Source: Comamonadaceae bacterium (GTDB taxonomy: Bacteria; Pseudomonadota; Gammaproteobacteria; Burkholderiales; Burkholderiaceae_C). From it: a stretch of 37,275 nt of DNA. Below are positions 26,930-35,938 of this stretch, one piece after another. Position 1 is the stretch's first letter, and each line of letters starts with the position of its first letter. Position numbers and translations under genes: made by a program. The stretch spans positions 1-37,275 of the forward strand of contig CANFKQ010000004.1 in assembly GCA_947447405.1 (NCBI GenBank), read 5' to 3'. A model generated the notes under the pieces. It made no database searches and was not told the DNA's origin. It saw only the letters and a program-made list of their open reading frames with translations.

Positions 26930-26948
26930 GGGGCTGAGCGCTTTTTGT

Positions 26949-28337
26949 TCACCTTTGGCTCAATGTCTCTAGCTCGGTGCAGATTTGCGCCAAGCTGGGG
27001 CGCTGAGTTGGCGTTTCTTGCAAGCACTGTTGCGCGAGTCGAGTCAAGGCTTGAAGTTGAGATGTATGTAAGGGTGCCGTCGCCTTGTGTGATGTCGCTG
27101 TGTTTTTCTCCGCTTCTGCTGCCGAGTGGAGAGAGGAGGCGTCGCACTGCAAGGCCAGCTCTTCCAGCAAGCAACCCAACGCACGTGCTTCGAGTTTTTC
27201 TAAACCTTGCGCAAGTGTTGCATCGTTCACATCAAAAAATGCAGCCGCGCCAAAGTCGCTCAGCAGCGCATCGCCATCAGACGTGTGCAAGATGTTGTGC
27301 GCATAGAAGTCACCATGCAAGATGCCGCGTGTGTGCAAGTGTTGCGCCGCAGAGGCCATGCCTTTTGCAATGCGCAGTGTGGCAGGCCAGTTGAAGCGTT
27401 TGCCTTTCGCATACACATCGCGTGTGCAACTCTCTAGGTTGGGTGGGCTTGCGAGGTTGCCAAACTCAGGTGGAATCAGCGGCATGACCAAGGCTTGTTT
27501 GTCGTCTGGATGCTTGGTCACGCGGGCCATGGCAGACACCAAATGCGGATGTGCGCCTGCGTGCATGCAGGCTGCCATTTCGCAGTCAGGCCAACCATCG
27601 CTCGTGACGGCGCCTTTGAACAGCTTGACGGCCACAGTTTGTTCACCTTTGTCCGTGCGGCGTGTGGCTTGATGAATCACACCAGAAGCGCCTTCGCCCA
27701 GCTGGTGTTGCAGCTGTAGCTCAGGCCATGCCATGTGCGGCGTGGGCGCGTTGGCCAAGGCTTGAGCTTCAAGCGCTTGTGCAAATGGGTTACCCGCAAA
27801 CGCCAACCAGGTGAGACGTGGCAGTTGCAGTAGCCACTCGGGAAATTCGGCCAGTTGATTGGCCGAAATGCGCAGTAGCTCTAGGTTTTTGCAATGTGCC
27901 AGTTCTGATGGCAAGGCTTTGAGTTGATTGCCTGCCAGCATGAGCTTTTGCATCTGAGTGCATCGCCCAATCTCAGACGGTAAGGCGGTGAGTGCGTTGT
28001 CGGTCAAGATGAGCCAACGTAAGCGAGGCGGCAACGCATGGGGTGATACATGCTTGATGCGGTTCGCCTTAAAACCCATCATGCTGAGTTGGTCGCATTG
28101 ACCCAGCACTTCGGGGAGTTCGGTGAAGCGGTTGTCCGAGCAAAAAATCACGCGCAACTTATGCAAGCGTGGCAGATCGTCGGGTAAGGCCTTCAGTTGA
28201 TTGCCCGATAAATCTAAGATTTCCAACGAGTCTGCCAACTTGAAAATTTCGCGTGGAAACTCGGTCAAGCCGCAGCGCAGTTGCAGGCGTTGAATGCCTG
28301 TCAGTTCGCCGCGTCGCAGTTGTTCAAGGGTGTGCAC
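26949..28337 (-). CDS. Leucine-rich-repeat protein with C-terminal protein kinase domain
   Basis: LRRs ('LEILDLSGNQLKALPDDLPRLHKLRVIFCSDNRFTELPEVLG') then kinase motifs 'VAVKLFKGAV', 'RGILHGDFYAHNILHTSDGDALLSDFGAAAFF'. Confidence 0.9.
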   Translation of the reverse strand: MHTLEQLRRGELTGIQRLQLRCGLTEFPREIFKLADSLEILDLSGNQLKALPDDLPRLHKLRVIFCSDNRFTELPEVLGQCDQLSMMGFKANRIKHVSPHALPPRLRWLILTDNALTALPSEIGRCTQMQKLMLAGNQLKALPSELAHCKNLELLRISANQLAEFPEWLLQLPRLTWLAFAGNPFAQALEAQALANAPTPHMAWPELQLQHQLGEGASGVIHQATRRTDKGEQTVAVKLFKGAVTSDGWPDCEMAACMHAGAHPHLVSAMARVTKHPDDKQALVMPLIPPEFGNLASPPNLESCTRDVYAKGKRFNWPATLRIAKGMASAAQHLHTRGILHGDFYAHNILHTSDGDALLSDFGAAAFFDVNDATLAQGLEKLEARALGCLLEELALQCDASSLHSAAEAEKNTATSHKATAPLHTSQLQALTRLAQQCLQETPTQRPSLAQICTELETLSQR

Positions 28338-28340
28338 GTT

Positions 28341-29717
28341 TTACAAAGGAATGAGTTTTACGGCCAAACCTACCAAAGCGCAAAGGCCAATTACTTCCAT
28401 CACGCTGCGTTTGAATTTAAACAACAACACCGCTGCAGCCATGGCAATGAGTGCCGAGCGCACATCAAATGCACCATCAAAACTTTCAGGCCACAACAGG
28501 TGATAACCAAAGAACAAAGCGAGATTCAAGATCACGCCCACCACTGCGGCGGTAATGGCTGTGAGGGGCGCGGTAAATTTGAGGTTGCGGTGCGTGCTCT
28601 CGACCAAGGGGCCACCCGCCAGGATGAAGATGAACGAGGGCAAAAACGTGAACCACGTCACGAGGCAAGCGGCCAATGCACCTGCGGCCAACAAACTCTC
28701 AGGGCCGAGCAGCGCTTTCACATAGCCGCCAATGAACGCCACAAACGCCACCACCATGATGAGTGGACCTGGTGTGGTTTCGCCCAAGGCCAAGCCGTCC
28801 ATCATTTGCGTAGGCGTGACCCAGCCAAATTGGCTGACGGCACCTTGGTACACATACGGCAGCACGGCATATGCGCCACCAAAAGTGAGCAAGGCCGCTT
28901 TGGTGAAGAACCAACCCATTTGCGTGAAGCTGTGCTCCCAGCCAAACACCGCACACAGCACACCCATGGGCACAGCCCACAGCACCGCGCCTGCCAATAA
29001 CACTTGCGCCAAACCTGCAAAGCTGAAATGCGCGTGCGCGGGTGGTGGCGTGTGATCGTCAATCAGTGCAGGGCCAGATGAGGCCTTGGATGCACCATGC
29101 CCGCCGCCCGTTTGAAAGGTTTGCGGCGACACGCGGCCACCCACATAGCCCACAGCAGCAGCGACGCCCACGATGAGCGGGAAGGGCACATCGAGTGCAA
29201 AGATGGCTACAAACGATGCCGCAGCGATGGCCCACAGCGTATTGTTTTTCAACGCACGAGAACCTATGCGATGTGCCGCTTGCACCACGATGGCCGTGAC
29301 CGCAGGCTTGATGCCAAAGAAAAGGCCTGCAATCCAGGGCACATCTCCTAATGCGATGTACACCCACGACAGCGCAACGAGGATGAGCAATGACGGCAAT
29401 ACAAACAAGGCGCCCGCCAGCACACCACCCCAACGCTTGTGCATGAGCCAGCCGATGTAAGTCACCAGTTGCTGCGCCTCAGGCCCCGGCAAGACCATGC
29501 AGTAGTTGAGTGCGTGTAAGAACCGTCGCTCAGATAACCAACGGCGACGCTCCACCAGCTCTTGATGCAGGATGGCAATTTGCCCAGCAGGCCCACCAAA
29601 GCTGATGAAACCAAGCTTGAGCCAAAACCAAAATGCCTCGGCTAAGCTCACGGGGGGCGGGGTAACTTGTGCCGTTACATCATCTGGCGTGGGCGTGTTA
29701 CGTGAGGCTTGCGTCAT
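28341..29717 (-). CDS. chrA: Chromate transporter ChrA family (two-domain CHR)
   Basis: 'FGGPAGQIAILHQELVERRRWLSERRFLHALNYCMVLPGPEAQQLVTYIGWLMH' and 'FGGAYAVLPYVYQGAVSQFGWVTPTQMMDGLALGETTPGPLIMVVAFVAFIGGY'. Confidence 0.92.
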   Translation of the reverse strand: MTQASRNTPTPDDVTAQVTPPPVSLAEAFWFWLKLGFISFGGPAGQIAILHQELVERRRWLSERRFLHALNYCMVLPGPEAQQLVTYIGWLMHKRWGGVLAGALFVLPSLLILVALSWVYIALGDVPWIAGLFFGIKPAVTAIVVQAAHRIGSRALKNNTLWAIAAASFVAIFALDVPFPLIVGVAAAVGYVGGRVSPQTFQTGGGHGASKASSGPALIDDHTPPPAHAHFSFAGLAQVLLAGAVLWAVPMGVLCAVFGWEHSFTQMGWFFTKAALLTFGGAYAVLPYVYQGAVSQFGWVTPTQMMDGLALGETTPGPLIMVVAFVAFIGGYVKALLGPESLLAAGALAACLVTWFTFLPSFIFILAGGPLVESTHRNLKFTAPLTAITAAVVGVILNLALFFGYHLLWPESFDGAFDVRSALIAMAAAVLLFKFKRSVMEVIGLCALVGLAVKLIPL

Positions 29718-29770
29718 AGGTGTTGAGGGAGTGTTCGATGAATAGGGTTACGAGTGTTCAAGGCATGAGT

Positions 29771-31336
29771 TCAAGCTTTGGGCTTGAACCGCGTGGCTTC
29801 TAAAAACTTAGCCAGTCGTACCTCGATGGGCAAAGGTTCACCATGCCATTGTGCCGCCAGCAATTCGCCGCAGAGCAAACCCAGTGTCAACCCGCGCGAG
29901 CCCATGGCCGCATTCATGTACAAGCCTTCGGGCGCATGGGGCACGCGGCCCGTCATGGGCAAACGGTCATGCACGCCGCAGCGCACACCGGCCCAGCCGT
30001 GCACGCGTGGCGCATCTGTGCCCACCGTCGCAAACATGGGGGCAAGTGCAGCGGCCGTGTCTGGCTCTAAAGCTTGCAAGCGCTCTAAATTTTCAGCATG
30101 GTCGGCCTCAAGCAAACGGGCATCGCCGTTGATGCGGTCGTATGTGGCGCCGGTGTACCAGGCGGGTCCGTCGGGCGAAGTGATGTTGTGCACAAAGCTG
30201 CCGTTGCCGTTCACAGGTGTGGCGGGCATGGGCGAGCCTGCAGGTACATCGGCCATCAATCCCCATGAGATTTGTCCGCGTAGCGGGTTGATGCGTGGTG
30301 CACTCCCGTCTTCAGTCGCTGTGGCGATGAGGGCAACAGAGCCAGGCCCAGCGGCCAAGACCACGCGCGATGATTCGGCTAGGACGGTTCGGTCTTGCAG
30401 CACTTGCCACTTGGCATCTACGCGCTTTAGCGCATCCACCTTCGCATTGCCTTGCCAACGAATGTTGGGATGGATGAGCAGCGCACTCACCAATTGCGTA
30501 GGCCTGAGCCATGCGCCGCGTGGGTGCCAGTAAGCATCATCAGGGGCCGGCGCTGGAGCTTTGCATGTCCAGTCGCTTGCAGTATGGGCGTGTTCGTTGA
30601 GCCAGCTCAGTGGCACGCCGCCGCGTCGTGTTTTGCCGGGCAGTCGGCGTTCTCGCACGCCAGTGCAACCCCAATCCACGCCTTCGGTCAGCAATAGACG
30701 CATGGTGTGTTCCATGAGTCGCAAGCCAGCACGCGAGAGGCGCGACACGCCGCTGTCGTCGTGTGAGGTGTGTGGTGCGACCACGCCTACGGGCAAGCCT
30801 GTTGCGCCGGCTGCAGGTGCTGAGCCCGCATCCAGCACCGTCACTTGCCAACCGCGTTCAGCCAGTGCGCGTGCGGTGCCTGCGCCTGCAATGCCTGCAC
30901 CGATGATGGTGACGGTGCGATCGTTCCAAGCGGGCACGTCGACAGGCGTGGCACACGGGCCAGTGGGATGTGCGCGCAGCACGTCGGCAAATTCAGGCCA
31001 GTCCTCATGCTCGCCCACACAGAGGGTGAGCGTCAAGCGGGCATCGCCTATCAAAGCAAATCGCAATTGATGCATGCCGGGTAACAAGCCCCAGCATTGC
31101 ATGGCCAGCTTTTGAGCGAGGGGCAACAGCTGGGGGTGTGAGGCAGCAGTGCTCAGCAGCGCATCCGCTTGCAAAGGCTGCGTCGTGTGCGCTAGCACAT
31201 GCAAGTGTGTAGGGCGTGCGCTATCGGTTATCCAGTCTTGCCACAGACGTAGAAAAGCCAGCTCATCAAAGCTGGCTTGGGTGTGACACCAGCGGGTGTG
31301 GCCGTGCCAAGTTTGCGCGAATGGCGTGAGGGCCAC
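29771..31336 (-). CDS. FAD-dependent oxidoreductase, MnmC C-terminal-domain-like, with partial MnmC methyltransferase remnant
   Basis: FAD motif 'VTIIGAGIAGAGTARALAERGWQVTVLDAG', 'GATGLPVGVVAPHTSHDDSGVSRLSRAGLRL', 'GSRGLTLGLLCGELLAAQ'; N-terminus 'LLPLAQKLAMQCWGLLPGMHQLRFALIGDARLTLTLCVG' resembles part of the MnmC MTase domain. Confidence 0.82.
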   Translation of the reverse strand: MALTPFAQTWHGHTRWCHTQASFDELAFLRLWQDWITDSARPTHLHVLAHTTQPLQADALLSTAASHPQLLPLAQKLAMQCWGLLPGMHQLRFALIGDARLTLTLCVGEHEDWPEFADVLRAHPTGPCATPVDVPAWNDRTVTIIGAGIAGAGTARALAERGWQVTVLDAGSAPAAGATGLPVGVVAPHTSHDDSGVSRLSRAGLRLMEHTMRLLLTEGVDWGCTGVRERRLPGKTRRGGVPLSWLNEHAHTASDWTCKAPAPAPDDAYWHPRGAWLRPTQLVSALLIHPNIRWQGNAKVDALKRVDAKWQVLQDRTVLAESSRVVLAAGPGSVALIATATEDGSAPRINPLRGQISWGLMADVPAGSPMPATPVNGNGSFVHNITSPDGPAWYTGATYDRINGDARLLEADHAENLERLQALEPDTAAALAPMFATVGTDAPRVHGWAGVRCGVHDRLPMTGRVPHAPEGLYMNAAMGSRGLTLGLLCGELLAAQWHGEPLPIEVRLAKFLEATRFKPKA

Positions 31337-31341
31337 GCCGC

Positions 31342-31614
31342 TTATGCGCTAGGGGGCACGTAACCTTGCACGGCGTCCGCGCCTTCACCAAAGAAGTGTT
31401 TTTCCATTTGACGCTTCAGGTATTCACGGGCTCGCAAGTCGGCCAAGTTCAAACGGTTTTCGTTCACCAACATGGTTTGTTGCTTGATCCAATCGGCCCA
31501 AGCTTGCTTGCTGACGCTTTCCCAGATGCGCTTGCCCAGCTCGCCTGGGTACGGTGGCAAGTCGAGGCCCTCTGCTTCGGTGCCGAGTTTGATGCATTGA
31601 ACGGTGCGTGACAT
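31342..31614 (-). CDS. yggX: Oxidative damage protection / Fe(2+)-trafficking protein YggX
   Basis: '[76 protein letters not shown]'. Confidence 0.95.
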   Translation of the reverse strand: MSRTVQCIKLGTEAEGLDLPPYPGELGKRIWESVSKQAWADWIKQQTMLVNENRLNLADLRAREYLKRQMEKHFFGEGADAVQGYVPPSA

Positions 31615-31697
31615 GTGATGTGCTTCTCTGTGATGAAGGTTGAATACTTAAGACAAGACTGTAGCAATGTTTGCTTAGACTTTTTCGGTGTCAGGGC

Positions 31698-33890
31698 TTA
31701 GATGACTTTGAAATGGTGTGTGCCATCGCGGGCCAACTGTTCGACCAAACCAAACTCCCAATCGAGGTAGCCCTGCATGGCTTCCACGGGGTTGTTGGTG
31801 CCTTCATAGGGGCGGCGGTAGCGGTCCACGCGATCGACGGCCATTTGGTGGTCGCCAGTTTGCAGCTTGCCCCCAGCGGCCACCCAAGCGGCGTTGCCGC
31901 CTTCGAGCCACACCACATCCACACCAGCTTTGACAGCGGCTTGCACATCAGCCAAGGCAAAGCGCGACACGCTGCCGTTTTGGCAAGTCAGCACATAGCG
32001 GTAGCCTTTGTGTGCAGCCGTGAGTGATTCTTTGAGCTGCGTGCGCAGCACCCACCACGCGCTGTGGATGTGGCCTTTGATGTATTGGGCGCTGGTGCTG
32101 AAGTCGAGTACCACGGTGTGGCTGTTGCGGTCGGCCAGCCAAGCTTTGACTTGTTCGACTTTCACGGACGTGACCTTGCCTTGTGTCTCGGGCAAGCGCA
32201 GCGGCGATGTGTCGGTGTGTGTGAAGTCTTCGGCAGTCAGACCTTGGACCACATACACCTCCCAGCCCATTTGGGCCAGCCATGAGGCGGACATGTTGGC
32301 GCGTGTGCCATCGGTGTCGCACAGTACGATGCGTGCGCCGCGCACGGCGGCTTGGTGGTCAGTCTCTTGCACCAGTTGGCCACCAGGGGCGCTGCGTGCG
32401 CCGGCCACATGGCCTGCTGCGTATTCTTCAGGCGTGCGCACGTCAAAGAAGTAAGTGGTGCGCGTAGGGTCGGCTAGCCATGCGTTGACGTCGTCCATGC
32501 GGGTGCGTTTCACGCCAGCGCGCATGGCCACTGCAAATGCACTGGCAGCGGCTTTGGCTCGGGTGGCATCGTCCACCTCGGGGAAATGTTCGCTCGCACC
32601 TTTGACCAATTCTTGGCCCGCCAAGGTCCAACCAATCGTGCCATTGCGCAGGGCGCTCACGGGGTTGGGGATGCCTGAGTTGATGAGCGACTGCGTGCCG
32701 ATGATGCTGCGCGTGCGGCCCGCGCAGTTGACGATGATGCGCGTGGTGGCGTTAGGCGCCAACGCGCGTGCACGCAACACCAACTCAGCCCCAGGCACGC
32801 TGATACCACTGGGAATGCTCATGGTTTGGTACTCGTCAAAACGGCGAGCATCCATCACCACCACATTGGCTTTTGACTCAATGAGGGCTTTGACTTCTTG
32901 CGCCGAGAGCGACGGGGTGTGGCGTTTGGACTCGACCAACTCACCAAACGATTTGCTAGGCACGTTGACATCACGGAACACTTCGCCGCCTGCGTCTTGC
33001 CAACCTTGGAGGCCACCGGCGAGCAAATGCACGTTCGTGTAGCCCATGCGTTTCAAGGTACGGGCAGCGGGGAGGGCGAGGTCGTCGCCATTGAAGGCGG
33101 TGCCGTACACCACGATGAAGGTGTCGAGGCGAGGGATGCGTGTCCACGCATCCGCTTCGATGCGGCCCAGTGGCAGGTTGGCTGCAAACAGAGGGTGGCA
33201 TTGAGCAAACGGGTCTTCTTCTCGGACGTCGAGGATGGCAATTTCCTGGCGTTGCAAGAGCGTTTCGCGAATGCGGGCGTAAGGCACGAGGGGAAACTCA
33301 AGCTGCGCTTCAGCCTTCGCATTGCTGTAGCCTGAAATAAATTCTTTTGCCGTGCCGTCTTCATGGAACACATGGCGGCTGACCTTGCCAATGTTGGCGC
33401 CGTACACATGGATGCTGATCGAGGCTTGGTCGCTGTGAGCGTTACACACGCGGTGCACATCGCCAATGGTGGGCGATACGGCTTCGACATCGCCTGCTTC
33501 AAGGCGGTCTTGTTCGCCGCTGGGCTTCCAATGGCCTTGTGCATTTTTGGCAAAGGGTTGGCAAAGCTCAGCGCCGCGCAGCATGCCGATCATGCCCCAG
33601 ACGGTGTGGTCGTGGATGGGCGTGGCTTGGCCGGGGCCCCACACAAAACTCACCACCGAAAAACGGTCGTCTGGGTCGGCGTAAAGCAAGAACTGTTGGT
33701 AGCGCTCGGGGTTGGGCTGGGCGTATTCGTTAGGTAGCCAATCGTCTTGAGCCACCAGCTCGGCCAGCAGGGGTTTACCGTTCGCCAAAATGGCGGCTTC
33801 GTCGGCAGTGCTTTTGAGCAAGGCATCGAGTTGGGTGACGAGGTGTTGAAGGCGGGGCGTGTCTGCGAGCTGGGGTGTACGTAGGGTCAT
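31698..33890 (-). CDS. Cysteine dioxygenase-like cupin fused to tandem rhodanese domains
   Basis: N-terminal 'VSFVWGPGQATPIHDHTVWGMIGMLRG' (thiol dioxygenase cupin HxH); rhodanese-like repeats with 'CAGRTR', 'CDTDGTR', 'CQNGSVSR' active-site-like loops. Start ATG 33890 preferred. Confidence 0.87.
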   Translation of the reverse strand: MTLRTPQLADTPRLQHLVTQLDALLKSTADEAAILANGKPLLAELVAQDDWLPNEYAQPNPERYQQFLLYADPDDRFSVVSFVWGPGQATPIHDHTVWGMIGMLRGAELCQPFAKNAQGHWKPSGEQDRLEAGDVEAVSPTIGDVHRVCNAHSDQASISIHVYGANIGKVSRHVFHEDGTAKEFISGYSNAKAEAQLEFPLVPYARIRETLLQRQEIAILDVREEDPFAQCHPLFAANLPLGRIEADAWTRIPRLDTFIVVYGTAFNGDDLALPAARTLKRMGYTNVHLLAGGLQGWQDAGGEVFRDVNVPSKSFGELVESKRHTPSLSAQEVKALIESKANVVVMDARRFDEYQTMSIPSGISVPGAELVLRARALAPNATTRIIVNCAGRTRSIIGTQSLINSGIPNPVSALRNGTIGWTLAGQELVKGASEHFPEVDDATRAKAAASAFAVAMRAGVKRTRMDDVNAWLADPTRTTYFFDVRTPEEYAAGHVAGARSAPGGQLVQETDHQAAVRGARIVLCDTDGTRANMSASWLAQMGWEVYVVQGLTAEDFTHTDTSPLRLPETQGKVTSVKVEQVKAWLADRNSHTVVLDFSTSAQYIKGHIHSAWWVLRTQLKESLTAAHKGYRYVLTCQNGSVSRFALADVQAAVKAGVDVVWLEGGNAAWVAAGGKLQTGDHQMAVDRVDRYRRPYEGTNNPVEAMQGYLDWEFGLVEQLARDGTHHFKVI

Positions 33891-33975
33891 GGCTTGTCTC
33901 TGGTTTTTTGGCACTAGGGCCATTCCCAACATTGTTTCACAGCGACAATCGAATTCAGTCCCTTTGGAGATACTT

Positions 33976-34509
33976 GTGCGCGTAAAAATTTTGAATCACC
34001 CCCGTCGTGTTTGGCTTGGTATTGCGTTGACCTGTTTTGGCTTGCTGTCATTCGGTCTGTATCTGCAACACGTGGTTGGCTTGGAGCCGTGTCCCATGTG
34101 CATCGTGCAGCGCTACGCCATGGTTTTGATGGGGCTTGTGGCTTTGCTCGGCACTTTTGTATCAAGCCGCCTTCCCACGTTGATGGTGGGCGGTGCTGTG
34201 GTGTTGTTGGCCGAAGGCGGTGCTTATGTGGCGGCCCGTCAAAGCTGGCTGCAGTGGAACCCGCCCGAGGCCGTGTCATGTGGTCGTGACTTTTACGGAA
34301 TGATTGAAACCTTCCCGCTTAAGCAAGCCATCCCGATGATTTTCAAAGGCAGTGGCGACTGTTCAAAAGTCGATTGGACGTTCTTGGGTGGCTCGATTGC
34401 CAACTGGTCATTCGTGGCCTTTGTGGTCATCGGTACCTTGGCTCTGGTGACCACGCTGCGCGTACTGCGCCCGCAGTCGATGGCTGTGCAGACAGGCATC
34501 GAGGCCTGA
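33976..34509 (+). CDS. dsbB: Disulfide bond formation protein DsbB
   Basis: 'GLEPCPMCIVQRYAMVLMGLVALLG' (CxxC), 'PPEAVSCGRDFYGMIETFPLKQAIPMIFKGSGDCSKVDWTFLG'; GTG start with GGAG upstream. Confidence 0.93.
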   Translation: MRVKILNHPRRVWLGIALTCFGLLSFGLYLQHVVGLEPCPMCIVQRYAMVLMGLVALLGTFVSSRLPTLMVGGAVVLLAEGGAYVAARQSWLQWNPPEAVSCGRDFYGMIETFPLKQAIPMIFKGSGDCSKVDWTFLGGSIANWSFVAFVVIGTLALVTTLRVLRPQSMAVQTGIEA

Positions 34510-34523
34510 AGCCCCGTTTTTTA

Positions 34524-35870
34524 TTACAGCTTCTTCACCAAAACCAAGCTCTTGCGGTCGGTGTTGTATTTGCGTTTGCGTGCCTCGGGTAGCCAGTCGG
34601 GGTCGACCTGCACAAAACCGCGTTTCAAGAACCAATGTTTGGTGCGCGTGGTCAGCACAAAAATGCTCTTGAGGCCTTTATTGCGTGCCCGGTGTTCGAT
34701 GCGTTTGAGCACCTTCTCGCCGTCGCCTTGGCCTTGCGATTGAGGCGACACCGTGAGCGCCGCCATCTCAGCGGTTTGCGCTTCGGGGTAGGGGTAGAGT
34801 GCCGCGCAGGCAAAGATGACGCCGTCATGCTCGATGACAGTGTATTGGCCCACATCGCGCTCAATCTCGTTGCGGTCACGCTTGACCAGCGTGCCATCGT
34901 TTTCAAACGGTTCAATCAGTTGCAAGATGCCGCCCACATCTTCGTGCGTGGCTTCGCGCAGTTCTTCCAGCTTCTCGTCCACCACCATGGTGCCGATGCC
35001 GTCATGCATGTAGACCTCCAGCAGCAACGAGCCATCTACCGCAAACGGCAAGATGTGGCTACGCTCCACGCCTGTCTCGCAGGCTTTCACGCAATGCTGC
35101 AAGTAAAACGCGATGTCCGATGGGTTGGTGGTGTGGGGCAGGGTGGCCAGCAGCTTTTTGGCTGCGTCCAAAGGCAGCTCGGTGTCGATGGGGTTGTCTT
35201 CGCTGGCAGGTTCTGCGGGGTTGATGCGGATGCCTGGTGTCTCGGTGACAAAAATCAGCTTGTCGGCTTGCAGCGCGGTGGCGACTGAGGTGGCCACTTC
35301 TTCCATGGTGAGGTTGAACGCTTCACCCGTAGGTGAAAAACCAAAGGGCGAGAGCAACACCATAGACCCCGCTGCGAGGGTTTGGGTGATGCCCGCCACG
35401 TCCACCTTACGCACCAAGCCCGAGTGCTGAAAGTCCACCCCGTCCAAGATGCCCACGGGGCGAGCGGTAATAAAGTTGCCCGAAATCACGCGCACCGTAG
35501 CGCCCGCCATGGGCGTGTTGGGAAGGGCTTGGCTGAAGGCAGCTTCAATCTCGTAGCGCAACTGACCCGCGGCTTCTTGCGCGCAGTCCAAGGCTACGCT
35601 GTCGGTGATGCGCATGCCGTGTGAATACTGAGGCACATGGCCTTTGGCAGCCAGCTGTTCGTTCACCTGAGGGCGAAAACCGTGCACCAACACAATCCGC
35701 ACGCCCATGCTTTGGATGAGCGCCAAGTCTTGCGCCAAGTTGGGCAGCTTGCCAGCTTCAATGGCCTCGCCCGCGATACCGACCACAAAGGTCTTGCCGC
35801 GATGCATGTGAATGTAAGGCGCGACCGAACGGAACCAAGGCACAAAGGTGAAGTCAAAAACGGCGGACAT
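34524..35870 (-). CDS. argA: Amino-acid N-acetyltransferase (N-acetylglutamate synthase)
   Basis: Amino-acid-kinase-like N-terminus plus GNAT 'AALTVSPQSQGQGDGEKVLKRIEHRARNKGLKSIFVLTTRTKHWFLKRGF'. Confidence 0.95.
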   Translation of the reverse strand: MSAVFDFTFVPWFRSVAPYIHMHRGKTFVVGIAGEAIEAGKLPNLAQDLALIQSMGVRIVLVHGFRPQVNEQLAAKGHVPQYSHGMRITDSVALDCAQEAAGQLRYEIEAAFSQALPNTPMAGATVRVISGNFITARPVGILDGVDFQHSGLVRKVDVAGITQTLAAGSMVLLSPFGFSPTGEAFNLTMEEVATSVATALQADKLIFVTETPGIRINPAEPASEDNPIDTELPLDAAKKLLATLPHTTNPSDIAFYLQHCVKACETGVERSHILPFAVDGSLLLEVYMHDGIGTMVVDEKLEELREATHEDVGGILQLIEPFENDGTLVKRDRNEIERDVGQYTVIEHDGVIFACAALYPYPEAQTAEMAALTVSPQSQGQGDGEKVLKRIEHRARNKGLKSIFVLTTRTKHWFLKRGFVQVDPDWLPEARKRKYNTDRKSLVLVKKL

Positions 35871-35938
35871 GTGGGCTGGTTTGTGGCGGGTAAAGGGTTG
35901 GGCGTTCTCGGTGCAAGCCGGACGAGGATAATTGCGGA

